A stretch of DNA of 5,377 nt from an uncultured Eubacteriales bacterium (lineage in GTDB: Bacteria > Bacillota_A > Clostridia > Christensenellales > Aristaeellaceae), in assembly GCA_900321945.1 (NCBI GenBank), contig ONXY01000534.1, forward strand, positions 1 through 5,377. The letters are read 5' to 3'. Positions 1 to 4,771 of this stretch are shown one piece after another; the first letter of the stretch is position 1, and every line of letters starts with the position of its first letter. Under the pieces are notes generated by a model. The model worked only from the letters and a program-made list of their open reading frames with translations, searched no databases and had not been told where the DNA came from. A program made the translations under genes and the position numbers.

Positions 1-228
1 GTCCGCGTCGTCCACGCTCAGCGCCAGGTGGCGGATCGCGCCTTTCCGCTTTATTCCTTCGCCGGTGCGGAAGATTTCGATCAGCCCCGCCCCGGTATCG
101 ATCAGGACGCCTTCCGGCCACTGCCGGACGGCTTTCATGCCCAGCAGGCCGCAGTAAAACGCCAGCGCGGACGCGAACTCCTCCGGCGTCCCGCATTTCA
201 TGGACACGTGATGAATTCCCCGGATCAT
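1..228 (-). CDS. VOC (glyoxalase/bleomycin-resistance fold) family protein, N-terminal part only
   Basis: The first 76 codons of a gene that leaves the window at position 1. The start ATG at 228 is supported by AAGGAG five bases upstream. The protein opens with IRGIHHVSM, the usual first beta strand of a VOC module carrying a candidate metal-ligand His (6 or 7). It continues with a helix ending in AFYCGLLGMK, then GLIEIF with Glu51 at the typical second ligand position. RHLALSVDD (66-74) starts the second half-module. VOC proteins include lyases, isomerases, dioxygenases and resistance proteins, so the substrate cannot be named from this fragment. It lies 33 bases downstream of the acetyltransferase-nitroreductase gene on the same strand and is probably co-transcribed with it. 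Family assignment is firm; function is open. Confidence 0.85.
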   Translation of the reverse strand, partial: MIRGIHHVSMKCGTPEEFASALAFYCGLLGMKAVRQWPEGVLIDTGAGLIEIFRTGEGIKRKGAIRHLALSVDDAD

Positions 229-261
229 GGCGACTCCTTCATGCACAGGCAGGATGGGCTC

Positions 262-1260
262 TTATTCCGGAAACCGGTTGAACCAGGCCCGCTCCTCAAA
301 GGGAAGCTTCCGCGGTTCCCGCGGCCGCTCCTCCGCGATCCCGACCGGAAGAACGCATACCAGCTCATATTCCTCCGGAACGCCCAGAATCCGGGCCAGC
401 CTGTCGCCGATCCGGTCCGCGTCCGTGATGTGCCCCTCGTACCAGCAGCTCTGATAGCCCAGGGCCGCAGCCGCCAGCAGCATGTTTTCGATCGCCGCGG
501 CGTAATCCTGCGTGGCGAAGCACCGGTCGCGGTAGGCGATGATTTTCCGGGACAGGACGCAGATCATGGCCGGCGCGGTTTCGCCCACCGGCGGGTCGAT
601 TTCCGCGCGAAGCTTCGCCAGCGTCTCCGGATCGTCCACGGCGATCAGGCTGACGGTCTGTTTGTTGCAGCCCGACGGCGCTGCCAGCCCGGCTTCCAGA
701 ATCTTCGTCAGATGCTCCCGCGGAATTCTGTCCGGCCTGTACGGGCCGCGGTAGCTTCGGCGGGAAAGGATCAGATCCAGGCACGCCGCGGAAGGATTCA
801 GCGGCATCACATAGATCTGGCAGGGGTTTTCCTCCCCCCACAGCGAGGGGATCACCTCCAGTTCCATGAAGCCCAGCGCCCGGTAAAACCGGTTTGTTTC
901 GTCGTAGTCCGGGTAGCAGCCCATCCGGACGGTCTTGACCTGCATCAGGGCGTAGCCCCGTTCCTCAGCGAAAGCCCGGGCCGCCTGAAACAGGGCTTTC
1001 CCGATTCCGTGCCGGTGGAATTCCTTCAGAACGCCCATGACCGCGAGCTCCACGGTTTCCTTTCCGGTTTCCTTCAGGCAGAGAAAACCGGCCGGCCCGT
1101 TTTCCGAAAAAGCCGCGAAAAAGGGCTCGTCCCGGCTTTCCCGGATATACCGCTCCCGCGATTCCTCAACCTCGAACCATTCGGGCAGCGCTTCCAGAAC
1201 GCTCCGGGCGGTCCGCTCCTTCCTTTCGGGATCCGTGATCTGTTCCGTGATCATCCGCAT
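262..1260 (-). CDS. GNAT acetyltransferase - nitroreductase fusion protein (332 aa)
   Basis: Two enzyme domains in one frame. Residues 1-156 look like a complete GNAT N-acetyltransferase: HRHGIGKAL (82-90) is the acetyl-CoA pyrophosphate loop in the common H-x-x-G-x-G form, and NRFYRALGF (123-131) is the usual C-terminal motif. Residues about 160-332 look like a complete FMN-dependent nitroreductase: ILSRRSYRG (164-172) and AAPSGCNKQ (193-201) match the FMN-contacting segments, and IENMLLAAAALG plus SCWYEGH match the core helix and following loop. Family members reduce nitroaromatics, quinones or flavins with NAD(P)H, or act as dehydrogenases; the substrate here is unknown. The frame can be extended to a TTG at 1284, but ATG 1260 is preferred because CGGAGG sits six bases upstream of it. 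No signal peptide or membrane segment, so it should be cytoplasmic. It lies downstream of a strong terminator and so probably has its own promoter, with the VOC gene following. Confidence 0.9.
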   Translation of the reverse strand: MRMITEQITDPERKERTARSVLEALPEWFEVEESRERYIRESRDEPFFAAFSENGPAGFLCLKETGKETVELAVMGVLKEFHRHGIGKALFQAARAFAEERGYALMQVKTVRMGCYPDYDETNRFYRALGFMELEVIPSLWGEENPCQIYVMPLNPSAACLDLILSRRSYRGPYRPDRIPREHLTKILEAGLAAPSGCNKQTVSLIAVDDPETLAKLRAEIDPPVGETAPAMICVLSRKIIAYRDRCFATQDYAAAIENMLLAAAALGYQSCWYEGHITDADRIGDRLARILGVPEEYELVCVLPVGIAEERPREPRKLPFEERAWFNRFPE

Positions 1261-1266
1261 CGCAAT

Positions 1267-1272
1267 CCTCCG
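1267..1272 (-). promoter_or_regulatory. Ribosome binding site that fixes the start of the GNAT-nitroreductase gene
   Basis: CGGAGG on the minus strand, six bases before ATG 1260. It lies inside the longer reading frame that would begin at TTG 1284, and no comparable site precedes that TTG, so the shorter start is chosen. Confidence 0.75.
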
Positions 1273-1281
1273 TCTTTCAGG

Positions 1282-1302
1282 CAAAATATCTCTGTATATA
1301 TT
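1282..1302 (-). promoter_or_regulatory. Possible promoter -10 region for the GNAT-nitroreductase gene
   Basis: An AT-rich island (TATATACAGAGATATTTT on the minus strand) in otherwise very GC-rich DNA, between the upstream operon's terminator and the start codon at 1260. TATATA or GATATT could be a -10 box, but there is no recognisable -35 at the right distance. The gene needs some promoter here if the terminator at 1356-1395 is efficient. That is an argument from position, not from a good motif match. Confidence 0.35.
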
Positions 1303-1311
1303 CGGCGTCCG

Positions 1312-1335
1312 TCCGCCCGTTCCTCCGCCCGTTCC
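1312..1335. repeat. Perfect tandem duplication of a 12-mer (TCCGCCCGTTCC x2)
   Basis: Positions 1312-1323 and 1324-1335 are identical. The repeat lies just upstream of the AT-rich putative promoter of the GNAT-nitroreductase gene, where a pair of direct repeats could be an activator or repressor site. It could equally be a chance duplication in GC-rich spacer. Confidence 0.6.
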
Positions 1336-1357
1336 GGGATTCCCGCAAAGCCCGGAA
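1332..1357. repeat. Inverted repeat TTCCGGG / CCCGGAA with a 12-base centre
   Basis: The 7-base arms at 1332-1338 and 1351-1357 are perfectly complementary. They lie between the U-tract of the ABC operon terminator and the putative promoter of the next gene. A shorter inverted repeat, CGGGA-T-TCCCG (1335-1345), overlaps it. A possible operator; no known regulator motif is recognised. Confidence 0.4.
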
Positions 1358-1395
1358 AGAAAACCGCCCCGGACCCGAAGACCGGGCCGGGGCGG
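1356..1395 (-). terminator. Strong intrinsic terminator of the TM1266-ABC operon
   Basis: On the minus strand CCGCCCCGG (1395-1387) pairs perfectly with CCGGGGCGG (1372-1364). Within the 14-base centre CCCG and CGGG can extend the stem past a bulged T. The hairpin is followed at once by TTTTCTTT (1363-1356). It begins four bases after the permease stop codon (1402-1400), so it clearly marks the end of that transcription unit. Confidence 0.92.
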
Positions 1396-1399
1396 CAGG

Positions 1400-2170
1400 T
1401 CACGCTTCCGGCGCGCCGGAAGCGCGCCGGCGGAGCAGCCGGCCGAGGAACGGCGGCAGCCCGCTGACCAGAAGAATCAGAAGGATCATGATCAGGGCGT
1501 AGGCGTAGATATCCTGATACTCGTTGAAGTATCCGCTGCTGTATACCGCCTTTCCCAGGGAATCCCTGGTCTGCACCAGGTACTCCGTGGTGATGGCGAG
1601 GCGCAGCCCCATGCCCGCCGCGTTCACCCAGGCCTGCCGGAGATATCCGGCCATCAGCGGAAGATAGACCTCCGCCAGGACCCGGGGCGTGAGAGAGCTG
1701 TTCATACGGTACACGTCGATCAGTTCCGGCTCGATCCGCCGGCAGCCCTCGCAGGCGGCCTCGCTGATCATCGGAATCAGGATCAGGGAGGAAGCCGCGA
1801 CGGGGATCCGGGGATAGGGCATCAGCACCATCAGAATGACGATGAGCACGATCATGGGAAGGGAACGGAGCAGAATCATCGTCGGCCGCAGCAGCGTCCG
1901 GACGAAGCCGCACAGCCCTTCCGCCAGCCCCAGCAGCAGCCCGGCCGCCGTGGAAAGAGCCAGGGAGAGCGCCAGATGCCGGAGCGTGGTGCCGATCTGC
2001 GCCCAGGTGCGGCCGGAACCCAGCAGGCGGAAAAAAGCCCGCAGGATTTCGCCGACCCCCGGAAAGACCAGCGGGTCGCCCTTCAGGCTCCCGGCCAGCT
2101 GAACCAGGGCGCCGATCAGCAGAATGCCCCCGCAGAAGGCGAGGGCGTCCGGCGCGTTATTCCGCCGCAT
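1400..2170 (-). CDS. ABC transporter permease, NitT/TauT (SsuC/TauC/ThiX-like) type
   Basis: A 256-residue inner-membrane permease of the BPD_transp_1 fold, the usual length for this family. Likely membrane segments: about 10-27, 62-82, 95-118, 122-140, 178-195 and 222-240. The cytoplasmic coupling loop that contacts the ATPase (EAA loop) is visible at about 137-174, from SEAACEGCRRIEPELIDVYR to VYLPLMAGYL. The position usually held by the conserved Gly of this loop appears to be Asn157 (YRMNSS). The ATG at 2170 lies inside the end of the substrate-binding protein gene (14-base overlap). No clear Shine-Dalgarno precedes it, so translation is probably coupled to the upstream gene. A terminator follows the stop directly, so no ATPase gene is co-transcribed downstream. 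The substrate is unknown: relatives move sulfonates, nitrate, thiamine or riboflavin precursors and other small molecules. Confidence 0.9.
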   Translation of the reverse strand: MRRNNAPDALAFCGGILLIGALVQLAGSLKGDPLVFPGVGEILRAFFRLLGSGRTWAQIGTTLRHLALSLALSTAAGLLLGLAEGLCGFVRTLLRPTMILLRSLPMIVLIVILMVLMPYPRIPVAASSLILIPMISEAACEGCRRIEPELIDVYRMNSSLTPRVLAEVYLPLMAGYLRQAWVNAAGMGLRLAITTEYLVQTRDSLGKAVYSSGYFNEYQDIYAYALIMILLILLVSGLPPFLGRLLRRRASGAPEA

Positions 2171-3074
2171 AGTAGAAGTCGTCCGCGGGAACGGCGCCGC
2201 CGAACTGCGCGATATCGATGTTCGCGGTGGCTTCCACCTGCTCCTTCGCCTCCGGCGCCGCGACGAAACGGATGGCGCAGTTCGGAATGGCGGACAGGGC
2301 CACCTTCGCGTTCGGCAGAATCTCCAGGGCCACGGCCGCTTCCGCCACGGCGTTCACGTCGGTTTCGCACATCCCGCAGGAGGCCTGCACCTTCGCGATA
2401 AAGTCCCGGGCCGCTTCGGGATGCTGCTGAGCGGTTTCCTCCCGGATGAACAGCGCCGCCTGGGTATATCCGTCGAAGCCGGTGGCGGCCCTGTACAGAT
2501 CGTTGACGGCGTACGCGGTGATGCCTTCGTTCTTGAACCGGGCTGCGGTCAGGGCGGGCTCGGCGGTCAGCACGACGGCCTCCGCGTCGGACAGCAGCAG
2601 CGCCTGCGTGTTGGCGGCGCCGGCCAGGTATTCCACGGAGGCGGGTGTGACGCCGTTTTCCTTCAGCGCGTACAGAGCGACCGAGGCGTTGATCGTGTTC
2701 TCCCCGAAGAGGGTGATTCCGGTTTCGCCGATGTCTTCCGGCCGGAAATCCTTCCGCTGGGAGGCGATGTACAGGTTGCCCCAGCTCACGACGGCCGCCA
2801 GCTTATAGGAGGACTTGCCGGCCCTGTAAAGCTTGGCGCCCGCGTTCAGCGGCGCGATAATGAAATCGGAAGCCGCCGAGGCGAACTCCGCGGCGATGGT
2901 ATCCGCGGCCACAAAGGTGTAGTTTTCCGGGGATTCCGCGGCCAGGACGGCCAGCGCCAGCGCCGGAGCGCCGGTCGGAGCGGAAACCTTTACGGCATAA
3001 TCCTCCGCGGCGGCGAAGACCGGCGCGCAGAGCAGCAGGGACAGGACGAGCATCAGAGACAGAAACTTTTTCAT
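2157..3074 (-). CDS. ABC transporter substrate-binding protein, NitT/TauT-like
   Basis: A 305-residue exported solute-binding protein. The N-terminus is a signal peptide: KK, then a hydrophobic core FLSLMLVLSLLL at 4-15, then CAPVFAAAED. A signal peptidase I site near Ala21-23 fits better than lipid attachment, because LLLC has Leu before the Cys and is a poor lipobox. The mature protein starts with KVSAPTGAPALALAVLA (29-45), the family's first ligand-cleft loop. SDFIIAPLNAGAKLY (69-83) and VVSWGNLYIAS (95-105) follow; these are typical of NMT1/SsuA/TauA-like binding proteins. FGENT and the ENGVTPASVEYL stretch mark the second lobe. A CxxC pair (Cys233, Cys236) lies in the C-terminal lobe. 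The gene starts 24 bases after the TM1266 gene with AAAGGA upstream at slightly long spacing, and overlaps the permease gene at its end. The ligand cannot be read from the sequence. Confidence 0.9.
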   Translation of the reverse strand: MKKFLSLMLVLSLLLCAPVFAAAEDYAVKVSAPTGAPALALAVLAAESPENYTFVAADTIAAEFASAASDFIIAPLNAGAKLYRAGKSSYKLAAVVSWGNLYIASQRKDFRPEDIGETGITLFGENTINASVALYALKENGVTPASVEYLAGAANTQALLLSDAEAVVLTAEPALTAARFKNEGITAYAVNDLYRAATGFDGYTQAALFIREETAQQHPEAARDFIAKVQASCGMCETDVNAVAEAAVALEILPNAKVALSAIPNCAIRFVAAPEAKEQVEATANIDIAQFGGAVPADDFYYAAE

Positions 3075-3098
3075 GACGGTATTCTTCCTTTCTTTTTC

Positions 3099-3362
3099 CT
3101 ATACCTTGGAGTAGGCCGTTTTGACGGAAACCCCGGGCAGGCGGCCCAGCCTGCCCGTCAGGGCGGAGATGACCTCTCCGGGGGCGTCCAGGGCGACGCT
3201 GATCAGACAGACGCCCCGGTTCCGGCAGGGGATCCCCATCCGGCCGACAATGTACGGGCTGCACTGATGCAGCAGCCCGTTCAGCTCCGCCACGCTGTCC
3301 GGGTCCTCCACCACGATGGCGGCCACGGCGAGGCGCGAGTCCTGTACGGTCTGTTCGCTCAT
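3099..3362 (-). CDS. TM1266-family iron-only hydrogenase system putative regulator
   Basis: An 87-residue protein matching the TM1266 family as I know it: small ACT/NikR-C-like ferredoxin-fold proteins found with [FeFe]-hydrogenase maturation genes (hydE, hydF, hydG). Recognisable segments are VAAIVVEDPDSVAELNGLLH (13-32), YIVGRMGIPCRNRGVCLISV (37-56) and the very characteristic end LPGVSVKTAYSKV (75-87). Length is normal and there is no separate DNA-binding domain. The ATG at 3362 has an excellent ribosome binding site, AAAGGAGG with six-base spacing. It is the first gene after the promoter and structured leader, and the ABC binding protein and permease genes follow. The family's molecular role is poorly established; a regulatory or ligand-sensing role is the family annotation, and the tie to this transporter is inferred from the operon. 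No hydrogenase gene lies in the window. Confidence 0.9.
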   Translation of the reverse strand: MSEQTVQDSRLAVAAIVVEDPDSVAELNGLLHQCSPYIVGRMGIPCRNRGVCLISVALDAPGEVISALTGRLGRLPGVSVKTAYSKV

Positions 3363-3504
3363 TTTCTTCCTCCTTTTCCGGACGCTCCGGCGGCATCAGA
3401 AAAGCCGCCGGACGGATCCGGCGGCATGACTGCCACGCTTCTTTTCGGCAAAAAAGAAGATAAACGTTCTTCCCGCTCAGGATAAGCTTCACGGTCGGAT
3501 CCGT
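3363..3504 (-). promoter_or_regulatory. Structured 5' leader of the TM1266-ABC operon (candidate riboswitch or attenuator)
   Basis: About 140 nt between the predicted transcription start (near 3505-3502) and the first ATG. Its 5' end GACGGATCCG (3505-3496) is perfectly complementary over 10 bases to CGGATCCGTC (3420-3411). That pairing encloses about 75 nt and uses bases of the terminator hairpin at 3404-3425. Inside the enclosed part, CTTCTTTT (3459-3452) pairs with AAAAGAAG (3445-3438), leaving a six-base loop. GTGGCA (3436-3431) pairs with TGCCGC (3426-3421, one G-U), leaving a four-base loop, and this helix abuts the 10-bp helix directly. Together they would form a closed multihelix junction that excludes the terminator. 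GAAGA (3472-3468) could alternatively pair with TCTTC (3460-3456). A second GCCGCCGGA copy (3394-3386) lies before the ribosome binding site. I recognise no known riboswitch consensus. Confidence 0.6.
3398..3425 (-). terminator. Intrinsic terminator (attenuator) inside the operon leader
   Basis: GCCGCCGGA (3425-3417), loop TCCG, TCCGGCGGC (3412-3404), a perfect 9-bp GC-rich stem, followed by TTTTCT (3403-3398). It lies about 35 nt before the first start codon and after the promoter, so full-length mRNA requires read-through or prevention of this hairpin. The helix at 3436-3421 and the long-range pairing of 3420-3411 with the 5' end both use its bases and would act as antiterminators. Confidence 0.75.
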
Positions 3505-3509
3505 CTATG

Positions 3510-3537
3510 ATTATAGGCGGCCCGGCGGAAAAGTCAA
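3510..3537 (-). promoter_or_regulatory. Sigma-70/SigA-type promoter of the TM1266-ABC operon
   Basis: On the minus strand TTGACT (3537-3532, five of six matches to the -35 consensus), a 16-base spacer, then a perfect TATAAT (3515-3510). Transcription should start around 3505-3502. It begins 14 bases after the terminator of the upstream transporter operon, so the two units are separated cleanly. Confidence 0.88.
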
Positions 3538-3550
3538 GAGGGCGGGAACG

Positions 3551-3579
3551 GAAGAAACCGCGCTTCCCGGGACCGCGGT
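3551..3579 (-). terminator. Intrinsic terminator of the floA-transporter operon
   Basis: ACCGCG (3579-3574) pairs with CGCGGT (3562-3557) around an 11-base centre containing CCCGGG, followed by TTCTTC. The hairpin starts at the last base of the preceding stop codon. The T-tract is weak, so termination may be partial, but the position between a stop codon and a new consensus promoter fits. Confidence 0.6.
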
Positions 3580-3914
3580 CAGGGAAGGGACGCGAGCACG
3601 GTGCCGGCCAGGATCAGCCCGAGGGCCAGCAGCTTTTTCCGGTTCATCTTCTCATGAAAGAGGAAAACCCCGAAGAGGGTGACCCAGATATAGCCCGTGG
3701 CCTCCAGCACCGCGCCGAGACCCAGATCCAGACCGCGGTAGGCCAGGATGTTCAGCAGGACGGAGGCGCCGAAAAGAAAATAGGCGGCGGCCACCGGCAG
3801 GTTCATGTACTCCCGCAGCCGGGAGGGCCAGGTCCGGTCCGCGGCTTTTTTCAGCAGAACCTGGGAAACGGAACTGATGAAAACGCCGGCCAGCATGATC
3901 AGAATGTGCTTCAT
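3579..3914 (-). CDS. Four-helix EamA/DMT-superfamily half-transporter (second of a pair)
   Basis: A 111-residue membrane protein with four predicted helices (about 4-22, 40-59, 63-86, 92-110), the size of an SMR or ArnE/ArnF-type subunit. The first helix carries SSVSQVLLKKAA (14-25), typical of single EamA-domain proteins. GAVLEATGYIWVTLFGVFLFHEK (67-89) is the usual third helix ending next to an acidic residue, here HE. Its ATG overlaps the stop codon of the upstream four-helix gene (ATGA), with AGGAGG seven bases upstream, so the two are translated together and may form a heterodimer. Relatives export drugs, move polyamines or flip lipid-linked sugars; which applies is not visible. The membrane-embedded Glu in helix 1 that is needed by EmrE-type drug pumps is absent here; Glu71 in helix 3 is the only candidate. 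Last gene of its operon. Confidence 0.85.
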   Translation of the reverse strand: MKHILIMLAGVFISSVSQVLLKKAADRTWPSRLREYMNLPVAAAYFLFGASVLLNILAYRGLDLGLGAVLEATGYIWVTLFGVFLFHEKMNRKKLLALGLILAGTVLASLP

Positions 3915-4264
3915 CCGTCCGCCTCCTCTCCGTCCGAGAAGGCGAAAAGAACCACGCCCGCGACGACCAGCAGCGCCCCGAGAACCCGGCCGGGGGTCAG
4001 CGTCTCCCCGAAGAGCAGAAGCCCGGCGGCCAGCCCCCAGACCACCGTGACGGCCTTATTGGCGTAGGCCGTCGTCAGCGGCAGGCGTTTGATGACCTGC
4101 TGCCACCCGAGGGCGTAGAGCGCCAGCATCAGAAACTCCAGCCCGCAGAAAAGAAGAAAGCGGGGAGACGGAAACGCCTCCCCGGCGGCCAGCTTGCCGA
4201 AAACGGAACCGGCCGCGTAGATCAACATCAGAAGATGCAGAAGCAGATACGCTTTTCGCTTCAT
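3911..4264 (-). CDS. Four-helix EamA/DMT-superfamily half-transporter (first of a pair)
   Basis: A 117-residue membrane protein with four predicted helices (about 5-25, 34-57, 62-86, 91-109) and a short acidic tail (DGEEADG). LPLTTAYANKAVTVVWGLAAG (61-81), FGE (85-87) and GRVLGALLVVAGVVL (92-106) are the standard second half of an EamA unit, including the conserved G-E before the last helix. The size is that of SMR/ArnE-type subunits, half of the usual ten-helix DMT protein. There is no acidic residue inside helix 1, which argues against a classical EmrE-type cation-drug exchanger. GGGAGG precedes the ATG by six bases. The gene starts 21 bases after the repeat-containing membrane protein and ends in a 4-base overlap with its partner. 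Substrate unknown. Confidence 0.85.
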   Translation of the reverse strand: MKRKAYLLLHLLMLIYAAGSVFGKLAAGEAFPSPRFLLFCGLEFLMLALYALGWQQVIKRLPLTTAYANKAVTVVWGLAAGLLLFGETLTPGRVLGALLVVAGVVLFAFSDGEEADG

Positions 4265-4285
4265 CGGACGCCTCCCGCGTTCGCC

Positions 4286-4747
4286 TCAGGCCCTTTTCCG
4301 GTTCAGGATCTCGCCCCAGACAAAGCCTTTGACGATATCGTTTCCGGAGAACTGCAGATCCAGGCCGCCGGTTTCCGGAGCCGCTTCCAAAGCGGGGGAG
4401 ACCGGGGTCAGACCGTCATGGCAGGGATCGGTTCCCTCCGGCATGTCCGTCCGCAGGCTGCCCGCGGGTATGCTCAGGGGATCGTCGTGGCAGGGATCCA
4501 CGCCCTCCATGTATGAAACGCCGAGGCTGCCCTGATAAACGTCCTCCCGGGGTTCCGGGTGGGAATGGGTTTCCTTCGGGACCGGGGAGGCGGGGGCCGG
4601 CGCCGGCTGAGGCGCGGGCCCGGAAGCCTTCGGGGCCGTCCGGCCCGGCTGCTTCAGGACTTTCTGCTGCTTCGCCTTTTTCCGCGCGGACGAACTGACT
4701 GCCGCAAAGATCAGGATCACCAGCAGAAAGGAGAGAATATCTTCCAT
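4286..4747 (-). CDS. Membrane-anchored hypothetical protein with two DPCHD repeats
   Basis: A 153-residue protein I do not recognise as a named family. An N-terminal hydrophobic segment (about 4-19, ILSFLLVILIFAAVSS) is followed by a basic stretch ARKKAKQQK, which suggests a single anchor with the rest in the cytoplasm. Residues 33-66 are rich in Pro and Ala and probably disordered. Two tandem units 23 residues apart share GSL-x5-EG-x-DPCHD (73-88 and 96-111), each with one Cys-His pair that could bind metal or be redox-active. The C-terminus GNDIVKGFVWGEILNRKR is amphipathic and looks like a conserved docking segment. Start ATG 4747 is supported by GGGAGGTGA upstream. It lies 24 bases after floA and 21 bases before the transporter pair, which suggests a job at the membrane with FloA. 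That is inference from position. Confidence 0.8.
   Translation of the reverse strand: MEDILSFLLVILIFAAVSSSARKKAKQQKVLKQPGRTAPKASGPAPQPAPAPASPVPKETHSHPEPREDVYQGSLGVSYMEGVDPCHDDPLSIPAGSLRTDMPEGTDPCHDGLTPVSPALEAAPETGGLDLQFSGNDIVKGFVWGEILNRKRA
4394..4531 (-). repeat. Two 69-base coding repeats encoding the DPCHD units
   Basis: Codons 73-95 and 96-118 of the hypothetical membrane protein form two in-frame 23-residue units. They are most alike around the stretch reading GGCAGGGATC on the plus strand (near 4420 and 4490). Identity is moderate outside that core, so the duplication is old or only the motif is under selection. Confidence 0.65.
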
Positions 4748-4771
4748 AGGGTGTTCACCTCCCGCCGGATT

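Noticed and set aside
1261..1284. Start of the fusion gene at TTG 1284
   Set aside because: There is no ribosome binding site before the TTG, while ATG 1260 has CGGAGG at six bases, and the extra eight residues are not part of the GNAT fold.
28..1467. A 479-codon open frame on the plus strand across the fusion gene, and similar long plus-strand frames at 1037-2401 and 2124-3485
   Set aside because: They lie opposite well-supported genes, are rich in Arg, Pro and Gln, show no recognisable domains and cross intergenic terminators and promoters. Stop codons are rare on the antisense strand in DNA this GC-rich.
3450..3472. GAAGA/TCTTC hairpin followed by T6 as a second terminator in the leader
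   Set aside because: The stem is only 5 bp and AU-rich, and the T-run is better used in the 8-bp CTTCTTTT/AAAAGAAG hairpin. It is kept only as an alternative pairing, not as a terminator.
2803..3492. A minus-strand frame starting at GTG 3492 that could be a leader peptide running through the operon leader
   Set aside because: It would start about 11 nt after the predicted transcription start with no ribosome binding site, and it continues out of frame through the TM1266 and binding-protein genes. A short stop-terminated leader peptide, as in classical attenuation, is not present.
3363..3504. SAM-I (S-box) or TPP riboswitch, suggested by CTTATC..GAGCGG and CCTGAGCGGG in the leader
   Set aside because: Only the short 5' strings resemble these families. 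The S-box GGAGGGA and GGCAAC core and the TPP CUGAGA/ACCUGA core are absent, so neither can be called.
3579..4264. One ten-helix DMT gene split by a frameshift
   Set aside because: Each half has its own start, ribosome binding site and four-helix length. The ATGA overlap is a normal coupled arrangement, and paired four-helix subunits are well known.
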